Origin: Streptantibioticus parmotrematis | GTDB lineage: Bacteria; Actinomycetota; Actinomycetes; Streptomycetales; Streptomycetaceae | Reading direction: 5' to 3' | Assembly (NCBI RefSeq): GCF_019890615.1 | Contig: NZ_JAINVZ010000009.1 | Span: 124,001-188,000 of the forward strand | Length of the DNA stretch: 64,000 nucleotides | Made by a program: the position numbers and the translations under genes | The notes under the pieces: generated by a model | Told to the model about the DNA's origin: nothing | The model's input: the letters and a program-made list of their open reading frames with translations, nothing else | The model's database searches: none | In this document: in pieces, positions 1-8,718 of the stretch | How positions within the stretch are numbered: the stretch's first letter is position 1 | Layout of the letters: each line of letters starts with the position of its first letter

Positions 1-496
1 TGAACATGCCCAGGACGAACAGCAGGAAGCCGAACATCCAGTTGACCTCACGCGGCTTGCGGAACGCGCCGGTGAAGAACACTCGCATCATGTGGACGAA
101 CATGCCCGCGATGAAGACGACCGCCGACCAGTGGTGGATCTGGCGGATCAGCAGACCGCCGCGCACCTCGAAGCTGATGTTCATGGTCGAGTTGAACGCT
201 TCGGACATCCGGATGCCCTGGAGCGGCACGTACGGGCCGCTGTAGGTCACCTCGTTCATGCTCGGGTGGAAGAACAGCGTCAGGTAGACACCCGTCATGA
301 TGATGATCATGAAGCTGTACAGGCAGATCTCACCCAGCATGAAGGACCAGTGGTCCGGGAAGATCTTGCGCATGTTGGCCTTGGCCAGGCTGTAGACGCC
401 CAGCCTGCCGTCGGCCCAGTCCGCCAGCCGCTCGCCGGCCGGGGCCTTGCCCCGGGGCGCGCTCGCGTCGTCGGTGGCGTGGTTCGTGGTGCTCAT
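1..496 (-). CDS. qcrB: Cytochrome bc1 complex cytochrome b subunit (5' part; runs off the window)
   Basis: This is the membrane subunit of the menaquinol:cytochrome c reductase, which oxidises quinol and feeds electrons to the aa3 oxidase. The visible part starts MSTTNHATDD, has a short cytoplasmic tail with SLAKANMRKIFPDHWSFMLG, and then a first membrane helix (LYSFMIIIMTGVYLTLFF). The motif RQIHHWSALVFIAGMFVHM supplies paired histidines that fit the haem b ligands of the family. Its ATG overlaps the qcrA stop by four bases (ATGA), so the two are translationally coupled. The rest of the gene lies beyond base 1. The identification is firm; only about 165 residues can be seen. Confidence 0.96.
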   Translation of the reverse strand, partial: MSTTNHATDDASAPRGKAPAGERLADWADGRLGVYSLAKANMRKIFPDHWSFMLGEICLYSFMIIIMTGVYLTLFFHPSMNEVTYSGPYVPLQGIRMSEAFNSTMNISFEVRGGLLIRQIHHWSAVVFIAGMFVHMMRVFFTGAFRKPREVNWMFGFLLFVLGMF

Positions 497-1563
497 CCGC
501 GCTCCCAGAAGCTCGGGCCGACCGGCTCGGTGAAGTCACCGAGTGCTTCGAGGTAGCCCTTGTCGTTCACGCTGATCCGCAGCTGCGGCAGAGCGTGACC
601 GGCCGGACCGAAGATGACCCGGCCGCCGTCGGAAAGGTCGAACGTCGACTGGTGGCACGGGCACAGCACGTGGTGCGTCTGCTGCTCGTACAGGCTGATC
701 GGGCAGCCGACGTGGGTGCAGATCTTGGAGAACGCCACGATGCCCTCGTGGCCCCAGTCCGCCTCCCGCTTGTCCTTGATGTCCTCCGGCTTCAGGCGGA
801 CGATCATCAGCGCCGCCTTGGCGATGACGTCGTCGTAGTCGTCGGAGTTGTCGTTCAGACCCGGGGGCTGGGCGAAGGTGAGCGAACCGACGCCGACGTC
901 CTCGGGACGCAGCGGCAGGTTCGTGTTGACGTTGATCAGCTGCATGCCCTTGCGCCAGGCGGTGTGCCGCAGCGACGTGCCCGGCATCGGGCCCAGGTCG
1001 CGCAGCAGCACGACGCCGGCGAGCGGCACCATGGCCAGCGCGCCGAACATGGTGTTGCGGATCAGCTTGCGGCGGCCGAACTGGCTCTCCGAGGCGCCCT
1101 GCCGGAAGTCGGCCAGCACCTTCTGCTTGACCTCGGGCTCCGCCTCGATCGGGTGCCGCTCCTGCGGCATCTCGACGTCCGACATCAGGGTGCGGGCCCA
1201 GTGGACCGCGCCCGCGCCGATGCAGAACAGCGCCACGCCGAGCGACCAGCCCAGCGAGAAGTTCAGGGCGCTGACGTGACCGAACGGGAAGATGTAGACG
1301 ATCTTGCTCGGCGGGATCAGCGAGTACGCCGCGATGAAGCCGAGGGTGGCCACCATCGACAGCGTGAACATGAACGCGACGGCACGCTCGGAGCGCCGCG
1401 CGGCACGCTCGTCGATGTCCTGACGGCGGGGCTGGTGGGGCGGCAGGCCGGGGTCGGCGAACGGGTCCTCGGCGACGGCCACCGCGCCGTCGTGAGCGTC
1501 CGACCGCTCACTCGGCAGGTTTTCTTCTGACATGTCCTCGTGGGATCCAGGGTGGCTACTCAT
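493..1563 (-). CDS. qcrA: Cytochrome bc1 complex Rieske iron-sulfur subunit
   Basis: This is the [2Fe-2S] subunit of the bc1 complex, 356 residues. The C-terminal half has the Rieske pair CTHVGC (first Cys near residue 282) and CPCHQS, which bind the cluster through two Cys and two His. The N-terminal half has three hydrophobic segments, around residues 62-82, 98-118 and 172-190. Three membrane spans instead of one is the known actinobacterial form. The chosen ATG overlaps the qcrC stop (ATGA); an inner ATG ten codons on (MSEENLPSE) is possible. It is the middle gene of qcrC-qcrA-qcrB. Confidence 0.96.
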   Translation of the reverse strand: MSSHPGSHEDMSEENLPSERSDAHDGAVAVAEDPFADPGLPPHQPRRQDIDERAARRSERAVAFMFTLSMVATLGFIAAYSLIPPSKIVYIFPFGHVSALNFSLGWSLGVALFCIGAGAVHWARTLMSDVEMPQERHPIEAEPEVKQKVLADFRQGASESQFGRRKLIRNTMFGALAMVPLAGVVLLRDLGPMPGTSLRHTAWRKGMQLINVNTNLPLRPEDVGVGSLTFAQPPGLNDNSDDYDDVIAKAALMIVRLKPEDIKDKREADWGHEGIVAFSKICTHVGCPISLYEQQTHHVLCPCHQSTFDLSDGGRVIFGPAGHALPQLRISVNDKGYLEALGDFTEPVGPSFWERG

Positions 1564-2366
1564 GACTTCCTGGCCTTCGTGGTGTGAGCGGCGACCCAGA
1601 CGGCGACGGCGATCAGGGTGCCGAGACCGAAGATCCAGCCGAACAGGCCCTCGCTCACCGGGCCGAGGCCACCGAGTTCGAGACCGCCCTCGCTCGGCGT
1701 CTTACCGCTGTCCACCTCGCCCAGGTAGGCGATGATGTCCTTCTTGTCCTTCTCCGGCATGGTCGTGTCGGGGAAGTTCGGCATGTTCTGCGGGCCGGTC
1801 AGCATGGCCTCGTAGATGTGCTTGGGGGTCACGCCCTGCAGCGTGGGGGCGAACTTGCCGTCCGACAGCGCACCGCCCTTGCCGGACGCGTTGTGGCACT
1901 GCGAGCAGTTGGTGCGGAAGAGCTGACCGCCGTTGGCGATGTCCGCCCCGCCCGGGCTGTACTGCGCCTTGGTCGGCACGCTGGGACCGGGGCCGAGCGA
2001 GGCGATGTAGGCGGCGAGCTGGTCGATCTGCGCCTGGCTGTAGGCCACCTTCTTGGCCGGGATCTGAGCCCCCGGCTGCTGGGCCGGCATCCGGCCGGTG
2101 CCGACCTGGAAGTCCACCGCCGCGGAGCCGACGCCCACGAGGCTGGGGCCGGTCTTGGTGCCCTCCCCGGAGGTGCCGTGGCAGGTGGCGCAGCCCACGG
2201 AGTAGAGCTTCTTGCCCTCCTCGATGGCGAGGGACTGGGATGAGTCGGCCTGCGCCTTCTCAGCCGGCGCGAACGCGGCGTACAGCCCCCCGGTGGCCGC
2301 GAGCGCGAAGAGTAGGACGACGAGTGCCGCCAGCGGGTGGCGCCGTCGTACGGAGAGCTTTTTCAC
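1560..2366 (-). CDS. qcrC: Cytochrome bc1 complex dihaem cytochrome c subunit
   Basis: This is a membrane-anchored cytochrome c with two haem sites, CATCH and CSQCH, 268 residues. In actinobacteria this protein carries electrons straight from bc1 to the oxidase, because no soluble cytochrome c exists. An N-terminal signal-anchor (HPLAALVVLLFALAATGG) and a C-terminal helix (LFGWIFGLGTLIAVAVWVAA) place both haem domains outside. It sits 80 bases after ctaE and overlaps qcrA by four bases, so ctaE-qcrCAB probably forms one transcript. Confidence 0.96.
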   Translation of the reverse strand: MKKLSVRRRHPLAALVVLLFALAATGGLYAAFAPAEKAQADSSQSLAIEEGKKLYSVGCATCHGTSGEGTKTGPSLVGVGSAAVDFQVGTGRMPAQQPGAQIPAKKVAYSQAQIDQLAAYIASLGPGPSVPTKAQYSPGGADIANGGQLFRTNCSQCHNASGKGGALSDGKFAPTLQGVTPKHIYEAMLTGPQNMPNFPDTTMPEKDKKDIIAYLGEVDSGKTPSEGGLELGGLGPVSEGLFGWIFGLGTLIAVAVWVAAHTTKARKS

Positions 2367-2446
2367 GGATTACCCCGGTGTCAGGATCTTCTGCGTCGAT
2401 GCTTGGTGTGGTTCCGGTGCGGAACCGGTGTCCGGTGCTAACCGGG

Positions 2447-3067
2447 TTACTTGATCAGGTAGATCGTGGCGAAGAGGCCGATCCACACGACATCGACGAA
2501 GTGCCAGTAGTAGGACACGACGATGGCCGCGGTGGCCTGTTCGTGGGTGAACTTCTTGGCCGCGTACGTCCTGCCCAGGACCAGCAGGAAGGCGATCAGA
2601 CCGCCCGTCACGTGCAGTCCGTGGAAGCCCGTGGTCAGGTAGAACACCGAGCCGAAGGGGCTGGACTTCAGGGAGATCCCGTCGTCCCGCACCAGGTCGG
2701 TGTACTCGTAGATCTGACCGCCGATGAAGATGGCACCCATCACGAACGTGATCATGAACCACATCCGCAGGCGCTTCACGTCACCGCGCTCGGCGGCGAA
2801 GACGCCGAGCTGGCAGGTGAGCGAGGAGAGCACCAGGATCGTGGTGTTGCACGAGGCGAACGGCACGTCCAGATGCTGGTTCTGACTGTGCCAGAAGGCC
2901 GTCCCCGTCACCGATCGCAGGGTGAAGTACATCGCGAAGAGGGCCGCGAAGAACATCAGCTCGGAACTCAACCAGATGATGGTTCCCACGCTGACGAGGT
3001 TCGGCCGGTTGACCGACGGGTGCGCGTGCCCGGTTTCTACTGCTGTTGCTGTCGCCACGACCGACAT
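2447..3067 (-). CDS. ctaE: Cytochrome c oxidase subunit III
   Basis: This is subunit III of the aa3-type oxidase, 206 residues with five hydrophobic segments. Family signatures include [17 protein letters not shown] near residue 32 and [19 protein letters not shown] near residue 145, plus the ending [19 protein letters not shown]. The start [10 protein letters not shown] matches my memory of Streptomyces homologues, but no ribosome binding site precedes the ATG. The start codon lies in a perfect dyad (see the regulatory entry). It heads the qcrCAB operon, the usual actinobacterial order. Confidence 0.95.
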   Translation of the reverse strand: MSVVATATAVETGHAHPSVNRPNLVSVGTIIWLSSELMFFAALFAMYFTLRSVTGTAFWHSQNQHLDVPFASCNTTILVLSSLTCQLGVFAAERGDVKRLRMWFMITFVMGAIFIGGQIYEYTDLVRDDGISLKSSPFGSVFYLTTGFHGLHVTGGLIAFLLVLGRTYAAKKFTHEQATAAIVVSYYWHFVDVVWIGLFATIYLIK

Positions 3068-3078
3068 TATGTCGGTCG
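3058..3078 (-). promoter_or_regulatory. Perfect 21-bp dyad over the ctaE start codon
   Basis: Two 10-base arms (CGACCGACAT and ATGTCGGTCG) flank a single T. The ctaE start codon is inside, at 3067-3065. In RNA it could form an 8-bp stem with an AUAAU loop in which the first base of AUG is unpaired. About 50 bases upstream on the same strand is a perfect -35 hexamer TTGACA (3121-3116), but no good -10 follows it. The dyad could be an operator or a translational switch; the sequence alone does not decide. Confidence 0.6.
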
Positions 3079-3371
3079 CTTATCTCGCGCTCACTCCGGG
3101 GGGTGCCGTTCGGTGTGTCAAGGGCTTCCGGGGTACCCGCGTGGCGTAGCGCGGCTGTCCCTCGAAGGAGGGAAGTCCAGGTCGTTCGGGTGCCGTCGCC
3201 CTTGCCTCCGACCGGTACTGACGCCATGTCGGGGTCGCCCGCGGCGGGCGGCGCGGAGGATCGGCGGGACGTCCGGGGTCTCCTCGGGCGTGGCGTCGCG
3301 GGAGTAGCATCCGCGTGTCCGCGCCGCGGTCACCGGCCGCGCGGCCACCCTCAGCGAGGAGGCACCGCACC
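3079..3371. other. Divergent intergenic region between ctaE and the receiver-like gene
   Basis: This region carries outward promoters for both sides. On the minus strand there is TTGACA at 3121-3116 for ctaE. On the plus strand there is a TAGCAT hexamer (3307-3312) about 60 bases before the receiver-like gene, and AGGAGG at 3356-3361 is that gene's ribosome binding site. I see no further gene here. Confidence 0.5.
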
Positions 3372-3779
3372 ATGCAGCAGACCGCCACGGTGCTCGTCTA
3401 CAGCGACGACGCGAACACCCGCGAGCAGGTACGCCTGGCCGCCGGACGCAGGCCCGCGCCGGACGTACCGCGGATGGAGTACCTGGAGTGCGCCACGTTG
3501 CCGGCCGTCCTGTCCGCGCTGGACAAGGGCGGCGTCGACGTGTGCGTGCTGGACGGCGAGGCGGTGCCGGCCGGCGGCATGGGCGTGTGCCGGCAGCTGA
3601 AGGACGAGATCTTCCACTGCCCGCCGGTGCTGGTGCTGATCGGGCGGCCGCAGGACGCGTGGCTGGCGACCTGGAGCCGCGCGGACGCCGCCGTCACCCA
3701 TCCGGTGGACCCGATGGCCCTCGCGGAGGCCCTGGCGGGCCTGCTGCGCGAGCGCAGGCCGGTCAACTCCGGCTCGTAG
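3372..3779 (+). CDS. Stand-alone receiver-like protein, atypical
   Basis: This 135-residue protein has the layout of a response-regulator receiver domain without an output domain. An acidic pair follows strand 1 (YSDDANTRE, Asp12-Asp13) and an aspartate ends strand 3 (VCVLDGEAVPAGG, Asp61), the positions of the magnesium site and phospho-acceptor. The lysine expected before a proline near the end is replaced by histidine (THPVD, His110), so phosphorylation signalling may be altered. A start at the ATG behind AGGAGG is preferred to a longer GTG-type reading. It is convergent with the transpeptidase gene. Its role is unknown. Confidence 0.75.
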   Translation: MQQTATVLVYSDDANTREQVRLAAGRRPAPDVPRMEYLECATLPAVLSALDKGGVDVCVLDGEAVPAGGMGVCRQLKDEIFHCPPVLVLIGRPQDAWLATWSRADAAVTHPVDPMALAEALAGLLRERRPVNSGS

Positions 3780-3809
3780 CGGCGGGACCACGGGACGACG
3801 GCACGCGGA

Positions 3810-3844
3810 CGTCCCGGGGCGCGTACGGCACGCGTCCCGGGACG
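3810..3844. terminator. Bidirectional hairpin between convergent genes
   Basis: A 15-bp stem (CGTCCCGGGGCGCGT with ACGCGTCCCGGGACG, one G-T wobble) and a 5-base loop sit between the two stop codons at 3779 and 3860. No T-tract follows, as is usual for Streptomyces terminators. Confidence 0.75.
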
Positions 3845-3859
3845 CCCTGGCTCCGGGGG

Positions 3860-5134
3860 TCAGACCCGGGGCGAGAGGCGGGCCGGGTCGCCGCGGTGCG
3901 TGGTGTCGTCCGCCTGGCTGGCGGAGGCCGCCTTGGTGCCCAGCGCGCTGCCCTGGACCCACTTGTCCCACGGCACGTTCCAGTCACCGAAGCCGTTGCC
4001 GAACGGCTCCATGTCGTGGCCCTCGCTGTTGACGACCTGGACGACGTCGCCGGGCTCGACCTGGTCGAAGAACCAGTGCGCGTTCTCCGTGCTCATGCCC
4101 GTGCAGCCGTGGCTGGTGTTGGCCACCCCCTGCGATCCCACCGACCAGGGCGCCGCGTGCACGTACTCGCCGCTCCAGGTCACCCGGGTGGCCCAGTAGA
4201 CCGGCAGGTCGTAGGAGTCGGCGCTGCCCGCCGCGATGCCCACCGTGCTGGACTTCATCTGCACGAAGGACTGCTTCTCCAGCACCACCTTGATGCCGTT
4301 GCGGGTGGCGAAGCCGGGCTTGCCGGTGGTCACCGGCACCGTGCGCACCGCGTCGCCGTCGCGGTAGAGCGTCAGCTGGTGGGAGGAGGCGTCGGTGAGG
4401 GCGACGACCTTGTCGCCGATGTTCATCGTCACCGACTTGGCCGGGCCGCCGTACAGCCCCTTGCTGACCTGCACGCCGTTCAGGCCGCTGGTGACGCTGA
4501 CGGTGGCGTGCGCGGGCCAGTACTCCTTGGGACGGTAGTGCAGGGTGCGGCTGTCCACCCAGTACCAGGAGCCGGTGACCGAGGGCGTGGAGGTGACGTG
4601 CAGGGAGCGTTCCACGACGGCGCGGGCGGCCGGGTCGGTCACCGGCTTGCTGAGCGCCGCGGTGACCGGCTCGCCGACGCCGTAGGTCCCGGAGTCGGGG
4701 CCGAAGGTGACGTCGAGGAGGTTGTTGGCGGCCTTGGTGTCGAAGCCGATGGTCTGCAGCCCCGGCGCGCCGTCGTCGTTCTCGGTGCTCACCCGGACCG
4801 TGTAGTGGACGCCTGCGGCCAGCGGAGCGGTGCTGTGCCACTTGGTGCCCTTGGCGTCGAGTTCGCCCCGCACGACGCGTCCTGTGCCGTCCGTGGCGGT
4901 CACGTCGGTAATCCGGCTGCCGCCCTTGGAGGTCACCTCCAGCGGCTTGTTGGGGTCCACCTGCTTGCTGCCGTCGGTGTCGCTGAACGCGACCTGCTTG
5001 GCGGCGTCGTAGGGCGCAGAGGCCAGCGGGTTCCCCGAGCCCTCGCAGGCGGCGAGCGCGACCGCCAGGGGCGCGAGCAGCGCGAGGTACGGGAGGCGGG
5101 ATATCGCCGTTCGGCGAGGAGATGTCTGACTCAT
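3860..5134 (-). CDS. L,D-transpeptidase lipoprotein (YkuD domain with Ig-like domains)
   Basis: This 424-residue lipoprotein should make 3-3 cross-links in peptidoglycan outside the membrane. The N-terminus is a lipoprotein signal (LAPLAVALAAC, lipidated Cys30). Two Ig-like regions follow, and a YkuD domain ends with the catalytic motif HGCTGMST. This is the actinobacterial Ldt architecture. The ATG (MSQTSPRR) is chosen because it gives a normal signal peptide; a TACGTT hexamer six bases upstream suggests a leaderless transcript. It is placed between the two oxidase operons but is probably its own unit. Confidence 0.92.
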   Translation of the reverse strand: MSQTSPRRTAISRLPYLALLAPLAVALAACEGSGNPLASAPYDAAKQVAFSDTDGSKQVDPNKPLEVTSKGGSRITDVTATDGTGRVVRGELDAKGTKWHSTAPLAAGVHYTVRVSTENDDGAPGLQTIGFDTKAANNLLDVTFGPDSGTYGVGEPVTAALSKPVTDPAARAVVERSLHVTSTPSVTGSWYWVDSRTLHYRPKEYWPAHATVSVTSGLNGVQVSKGLYGGPAKSVTMNIGDKVVALTDASSHQLTLYRDGDAVRTVPVTTGKPGFATRNGIKVVLEKQSFVQMKSSTVGIAAGSADSYDLPVYWATRVTWSGEYVHAAPWSVGSQGVANTSHGCTGMSTENAHWFFDQVEPGDVVQVVNSEGHDMEPFGNGFGDWNVPWDKWVQGSALGTKAASASQADDTTHRGDPARLSPRV

Positions 5135-5275
5135 GGTCACAACGTATGAAAAGTCGCGCCGCTCGGCGCGTTGCGTTCCGGCAAATGGGGGCCACCGGGT
5201 ATAAGCGGCCTCCGCCGGGCCCTCCGTCCGGGTGCCCCGCGGGTACGGCGGTGGGACGCGGCGCGGGAACGCCGA

Positions 5276-5323
5276 AGGGCCGGGGCCCGGACACCGTGTG
5301 TGCGGTGTCCGGGCCCCGGCCCT
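5276..5323 (-). terminator. Terminator of the ctaCDF operon
   Basis: A perfect 21-bp GC-rich stem (5276-5296 with 5303-5323) and a 6-base loop lie 30 bases after the ctaF stop. This is among the strongest hairpins in the window. Confidence 0.88.
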
Positions 5324-5352
5324 GTGCGGTGCCTGCCTGCCGGGTCGGCGGG

Positions 5353-5751
5353 TCAGTAGCGCTGGTCGGCGCCCCGGTAGTACTCGAAGACCCAGCCGAA
5401 GATGGCCACCAGGATCACCGGGCTGGCGAAGTACAGCAGCCACCAGCCGAAGATGATGCCGAGGAAGGCCAGCGCGCCGCCGGAGGCCAGCATCAGCGGC
5501 TGCCAGCTGTGCGGGCTGAAGAAGCCCAGCTCACCCGCGTCGTCGGCGACGTCGGCGTCCTCCCGGTCCTGCGCGCCGGTGTCCACCCGGCGGGCGGTGA
5601 ACGACAGGTAGAAGCCGATCATGCCGCTCAGGCCGAAGGTCAGGAACAGCGCGGTGGTACCCGCCGGCTCCTTGGCCCACAGGCCGTAGACGATGGCCGT
5701 GGCCAGCAGGAACACCGCCAGGCCGAAGAACATCTTGCCCTGGAGCTTCAC
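5353..5751 (-). CDS. ctaF: Cytochrome c oxidase subunit IV (actinobacterial CtaF)
   Basis: This is the small fourth oxidase subunit found in actinobacteria, 132 residues. It has four hydrophobic segments: [20 protein letters not shown], a second near residues 30-48, and two in the C-terminal third ([20 protein letters not shown] and [15 protein letters not shown]). The GTG start ([10 protein letters not shown]) overlaps the ctaD stop as GTGA, showing coupled translation. It is the last gene of ctaC-ctaD-ctaF. Confidence 0.93.
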   Translation of the reverse strand: MKLQGKMFFGLAVFLLATAIVYGLWAKEPAGTTALFLTFGLSGMIGFYLSFTARRVDTGAQDREDADVADDAGELGFFSPHSWQPLMLASGGALAFLGIIFGWWLLYFASPVILVAIFGWVFEYYRGADQRY

Positions 5752-7478
5752 TTGCCGGCCTCCTTGCCACCGGTCAGCTGGGCACCGTGGCCGGCCTCCG
5801 CCAGCTCCATGGCCACGATCTCCGGGTGGTGGAGGTCGAACGCCGGGGATTCGGAGCGGATGCGCGGCAGGGTGAGGAAGTTGTGCCGCGGCGGCGGGCA
5901 GGAGGTCGCCCACTCCAGCGAGCGGCCGTAACCCCACGGGTCGTCGACCTCGACCTTCTTGCCGTACTTGGCGGTCTTCCACACGTTGTAGAAGAACGGC
6001 AGGATCGACATGCCGAGCAGGAACGAGCTGATCGACGAGATGGTGTTCAGCGTGGTGAAGCCGTCCGCCGCGAGGTAGTCCGCGTAACGACGCGGCATGC
6101 CCTCGGCGCCCAGCCAGTGCTGCACCAGGAACGTGCCGTGGAAGCCCACGAACAGCGTCCAGAAGGTGATCTTGCCGAGCCGCTCGTCCAGCATCTTGCC
6201 GGTCATCTTCGGCCACCAGAAGTGGAAGCCGGAGAACATCGCGAACACCACGGTGCCGAAGACCACGTAGTGGAAGTGGGCCACCACGAAGTACGAGTCG
6301 GAGACGTGGAAGTCCATCGGCGGCGAGGCCAGGATGACGCCGGTCAGACCACCGAAGGTGAAGGTGATCAGGAAGCCGATCGCCCAGAGCATCGGGGTCT
6401 CGAAACTCAGTGACCCCTTCCACATCGTTCCGATCCAGTTGAAGAACTTCACGCCTGTTGGAACGGCGATCAGGAACGTCATGAAGGAGAAGAACGGGAG
6501 CAGTACGCCACCGGTGACGTACATGTGGTGCGCCCACACGGTGACCGACAGGCCCGCGATGGCGATGGTCGCCGCGATCAGGCCCAGGTAGCCGAACATC
6601 GGCTTGCGGGAGAAGACCGGGATGACCTCACTGATGATGCCGAAGAACGGCAGCGCGATGATGTACACCTCTGGATGCCCGAAGAACCAGAACAGGTGTT
6701 GCCACAGCAACGCACCGCCGTTGGCCGCGTCGAACACATGGGCGCCGAACTTGCGGTCCGCCTCCAGCGCCAGCAGCGCGGCGGCCAGGACCGGGAAGGC
6801 CAGCAGGGCGAGCACCGAGGTCAGCAGCACGTTCCAGACGAAGATCGGCATCCGGAACATCGTCATGCCGGGGGCGCGCATGCAGATGATGGTGGTGATG
6901 AAGTTGACCGCACCGAGGATGGTGCCGAAGCCGGACAGCGCCAGACCCATGATCCACATGTCCGAGCCGACGCCCGGCGAGCGGACCGCGTCGGACAGCG
7001 GGGAGTACGCGAACCAGCCGAAGTCGGCCGCGCCCTGCGGGGTGAGGAAGCCACCGACCGCGATCAGCGAGCCGAACAGGTAGAGCCAGTAGGCGAACAT
7101 GTTCAGCCGCGGGAACGCCACGTCGGGCGCGCCGATCTGCAGCGGCATGATCCAGTTGGTGAAACCGGCGAACAGCGGCGTCGCGAACATCAGCAGCATG
7201 ATCGTGCCGTGCATCGTGAACGCCTGGTTGAACTGCTCGTTCGACATGATCTGCAGGCCCGGGCGGGCCAGCTCGGCGCGCATGAGCAGCGCCATGATGC
7301 CGCCGATGCAGAAGAACGCGAACGACGTCGACAGGTAGAGCGTGCCGATGGTCTTGTGGTCGGTGGTGCTCAGCCAGCTGACCACCACACTGCCGGGCTT
7401 ACGGCTGCGGACCGGGACCTCGTCGGCGTACGAGTCGTCCGTTTCGGCCGTGCCCTGGGGTTCGTTGAGGATACTCAC
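5748..7478 (-). CDS. ctaD: Cytochrome c oxidase subunit I
   Basis: This is the catalytic subunit of the aa3 oxidase, 576 residues and about 12 membrane helices. It binds haem a, haem a3 and CuB. Family signatures are present: [18 protein letters not shown] with the crosslinked His/Tyr region, [10 protein letters not shown] with the two CuB histidines, and [13 protein letters not shown] with the haem ligands. It overlaps ctaC (ATGA) and ctaF (GTGA) at its ends, so the three are translated in step. Confidence 0.97.
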   Translation of the reverse strand: MSILNEPQGTAETDDSYADEVPVRSRKPGSVVVSWLSTTDHKTIGTLYLSTSFAFFCIGGIMALLMRAELARPGLQIMSNEQFNQAFTMHGTIMLLMFATPLFAGFTNWIMPLQIGAPDVAFPRLNMFAYWLYLFGSLIAVGGFLTPQGAADFGWFAYSPLSDAVRSPGVGSDMWIMGLALSGFGTILGAVNFITTIICMRAPGMTMFRMPIFVWNVLLTSVLALLAFPVLAAALLALEADRKFGAHVFDAANGGALLWQHLFWFFGHPEVYIIALPFFGIISEVIPVFSRKPMFGYLGLIAATIAIAGLSVTVWAHHMYVTGGVLLPFFSFMTFLIAVPTGVKFFNWIGTMWKGSLSFETPMLWAIGFLITFTFGGLTGVILASPPMDFHVSDSYFVVAHFHYVVFGTVVFAMFSGFHFWWPKMTGKMLDERLGKITFWTLFVGFHGTFLVQHWLGAEGMPRRYADYLAADGFTTLNTISSISSFLLGMSILPFFYNVWKTAKYGKKVEVDDPWGYGRSLEWATSCPPPRHNFLTLPRIRSESPAFDLHHPEIVAMELAEAGHGAQLTGGKEAGK

Positions 7479-8473
7479 TGGTTACTCCCGGTCGTGCTGG
7501 AACCCGGCTGACCGTTCGTGGTGGCGTTCTCGGTGTTACCCGTGGTCGGGATGCCCGCCGGGACGTAGCCGGTCTGGCCCGCCTTGGCGAGGTCCTTCAG
7601 GTGCTGCTGGTACTGCGCGGGGGTGACGACCTTGACGTTGAACAGCATCCGGGAGTGGTCGACACCGCACAGCTCCGCGCACTTGCCGCGGAAGGTGCCC
7701 AGCTTGTCCGGCGTGACCTGGAAGACGTTGGTGTGGCCCGGGATGACGTCCATCTTCATCAGGAACGGAATCACCCAGAAGTCGTGGATGACGTCACGCG
7801 AGGTGAGGACGAACTTCACCGACTGGCCCTCGGGCAGCCACAGCGTGGGGCCGGGGCTCGGGTTGCCCTTGGTCCACTCGCCGGGGATGCCCGTCTCGTA
7901 GACGCCGTTGGCGTCGGCCGGGGCGCCCTCCAGGGCGCTCGCCGGGATGGAGGCGAGTTCGGAGTTCTTCTGGAGGTCCACCGGGGTCGTCGGCGTGCCG
8001 GGCACGTGCTCGACGTAGTTGAAGGCCCAGCTCCACTGGTAGCCGACCACGTTGACGATGTGGTCCGGCTTCTTGGAGACCTTCAGCAGGTCGGACTCGT
8101 CGCGTGCGGTGAAGTAGAACAGCACCGCGACGATGACGAGGGGGACGACCGTGTACAGCGCCTCGATGGGCATGTTGTAACGGGTCTGCGGAGGAACCTC
8201 GACCTTCGTCCGGCTGCGCCGGTGGAAGATGACGCTCCACAGGATCAGGCCCCAGACGAGCACGCCGGTCGCCAGCGCGGCGGCCCAGGAGCCCTGCCAG
8301 AGCGAAAGGATCCGCGGTGCCTGTTCCGTGGCGGGGCTGGGCATGCCGAGGCGGGGGAAGTCCTTGTAGGAGCAACCGGTAGCGGTCACCAGGACCAGGC
8401 CCGCGGCCAACGCCTGCGGCAACCGCCGCCGCATCGGGCGCCGCGACTTGCGGTCGGAGCCGTTGGGACTCAC
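7475..8473 (-). CDS. ctaC: Cytochrome c oxidase subunit II, lipoprotein form
   Basis: This is the electron-entry subunit with the CuA centre, 332 residues. The CuA motif is [12 protein letters not shown] (two Cys, His and Met ligands). The N-terminus is a lipoprotein signal ([13 protein letters not shown], Cys34) followed by two membrane helices near residues 60-80 and 100-125. The GTG start (VSPNGSDRK) is chosen because GGAAGG lies just upstream; a start 34 codons earlier is possible but has no such site. It is first in ctaCDF. Confidence 0.93.
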   Translation of the reverse strand: MSPNGSDRKSRRPMRRRLPQALAAGLVLVTATGCSYKDFPRLGMPSPATEQAPRILSLWQGSWAAALATGVLVWGLILWSVIFHRRSRTKVEVPPQTRYNMPIEALYTVVPLVIVAVLFYFTARDESDLLKVSKKPDHIVNVVGYQWSWAFNYVEHVPGTPTTPVDLQKNSELASIPASALEGAPADANGVYETGIPGEWTKGNPSPGPTLWLPEGQSVKFVLTSRDVIHDFWVIPFLMKMDVIPGHTNVFQVTPDKLGTFRGKCAELCGVDHSRMLFNVKVVTPAQYQQHLKDLAKAGQTGYVPAGIPTTGNTENATTNGQPGSSTTGSNQ

Positions 8474-8575
8474 GTAGCGCCTTCCCGAGAGTCTCGCCCG
8501 CGCGTCCGGGATCCCGGCCGTTTGCGTCGGTCGGCGCCCTGGCGCGGGCAGGGTGTGGATGTTTATGCGGACCAA

Positions 8576-8597
8576 ACCCTACTGGACGCTTTTCCAG
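8576..8597 (-). promoter_or_regulatory. Candidate ctaCDF promoter
   Basis: On the minus strand a TAGGGT hexamer (8581-8576) lies about 100 bases before the ctaC start. The bases just upstream contain a short dyad (CTGGA and TCCAG, 8582-8597) that could bind a regulator. No clear -35 is seen. Confidence 0.4.
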
Positions 8598-8650
8598 GCC
8601 ACGCGGCCAGGGGTACCAACGCGCCGGACGAGGCCGCGTATGGCCCTCGA

Positions 8651-8712
8651 AGGGGTGGAAACCCCCGGATGGCCCCCGGTTTGACGAGGGGTGGAAACCC
8701 GCCGGATAGCGT
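8651..8712 (+). promoter_or_regulatory. Promoter with 36-bp spaced direct repeats before the desulfurase gene
   Basis: The 14-mer AGGGGTGGAAACCC occurs at 8651-8664 and again at 8687-8700, each followed by CCGGAT within a few bases. Each copy is a small dyad (GGGGT, GGAA, ACCC). The second copy lies in the spacer between TTGACG (8681-8686) and TAGCGT (8707-8712). TAGCGT ends seven bases before the GTG at 8719, so the transcript is probably leaderless. The repeats look like regulator sites. Confidence 0.55.
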
Positions 8713-8718
8713 GCACGG

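Noticed and set aside
3488-5149. Very long plus-strand reading opposite the transpeptidase gene
   Set aside because: High-GC DNA gives long antisense readings; its protein is Arg/Val/Gly-rich without motifs, while the minus strand has a full YkuD protein.
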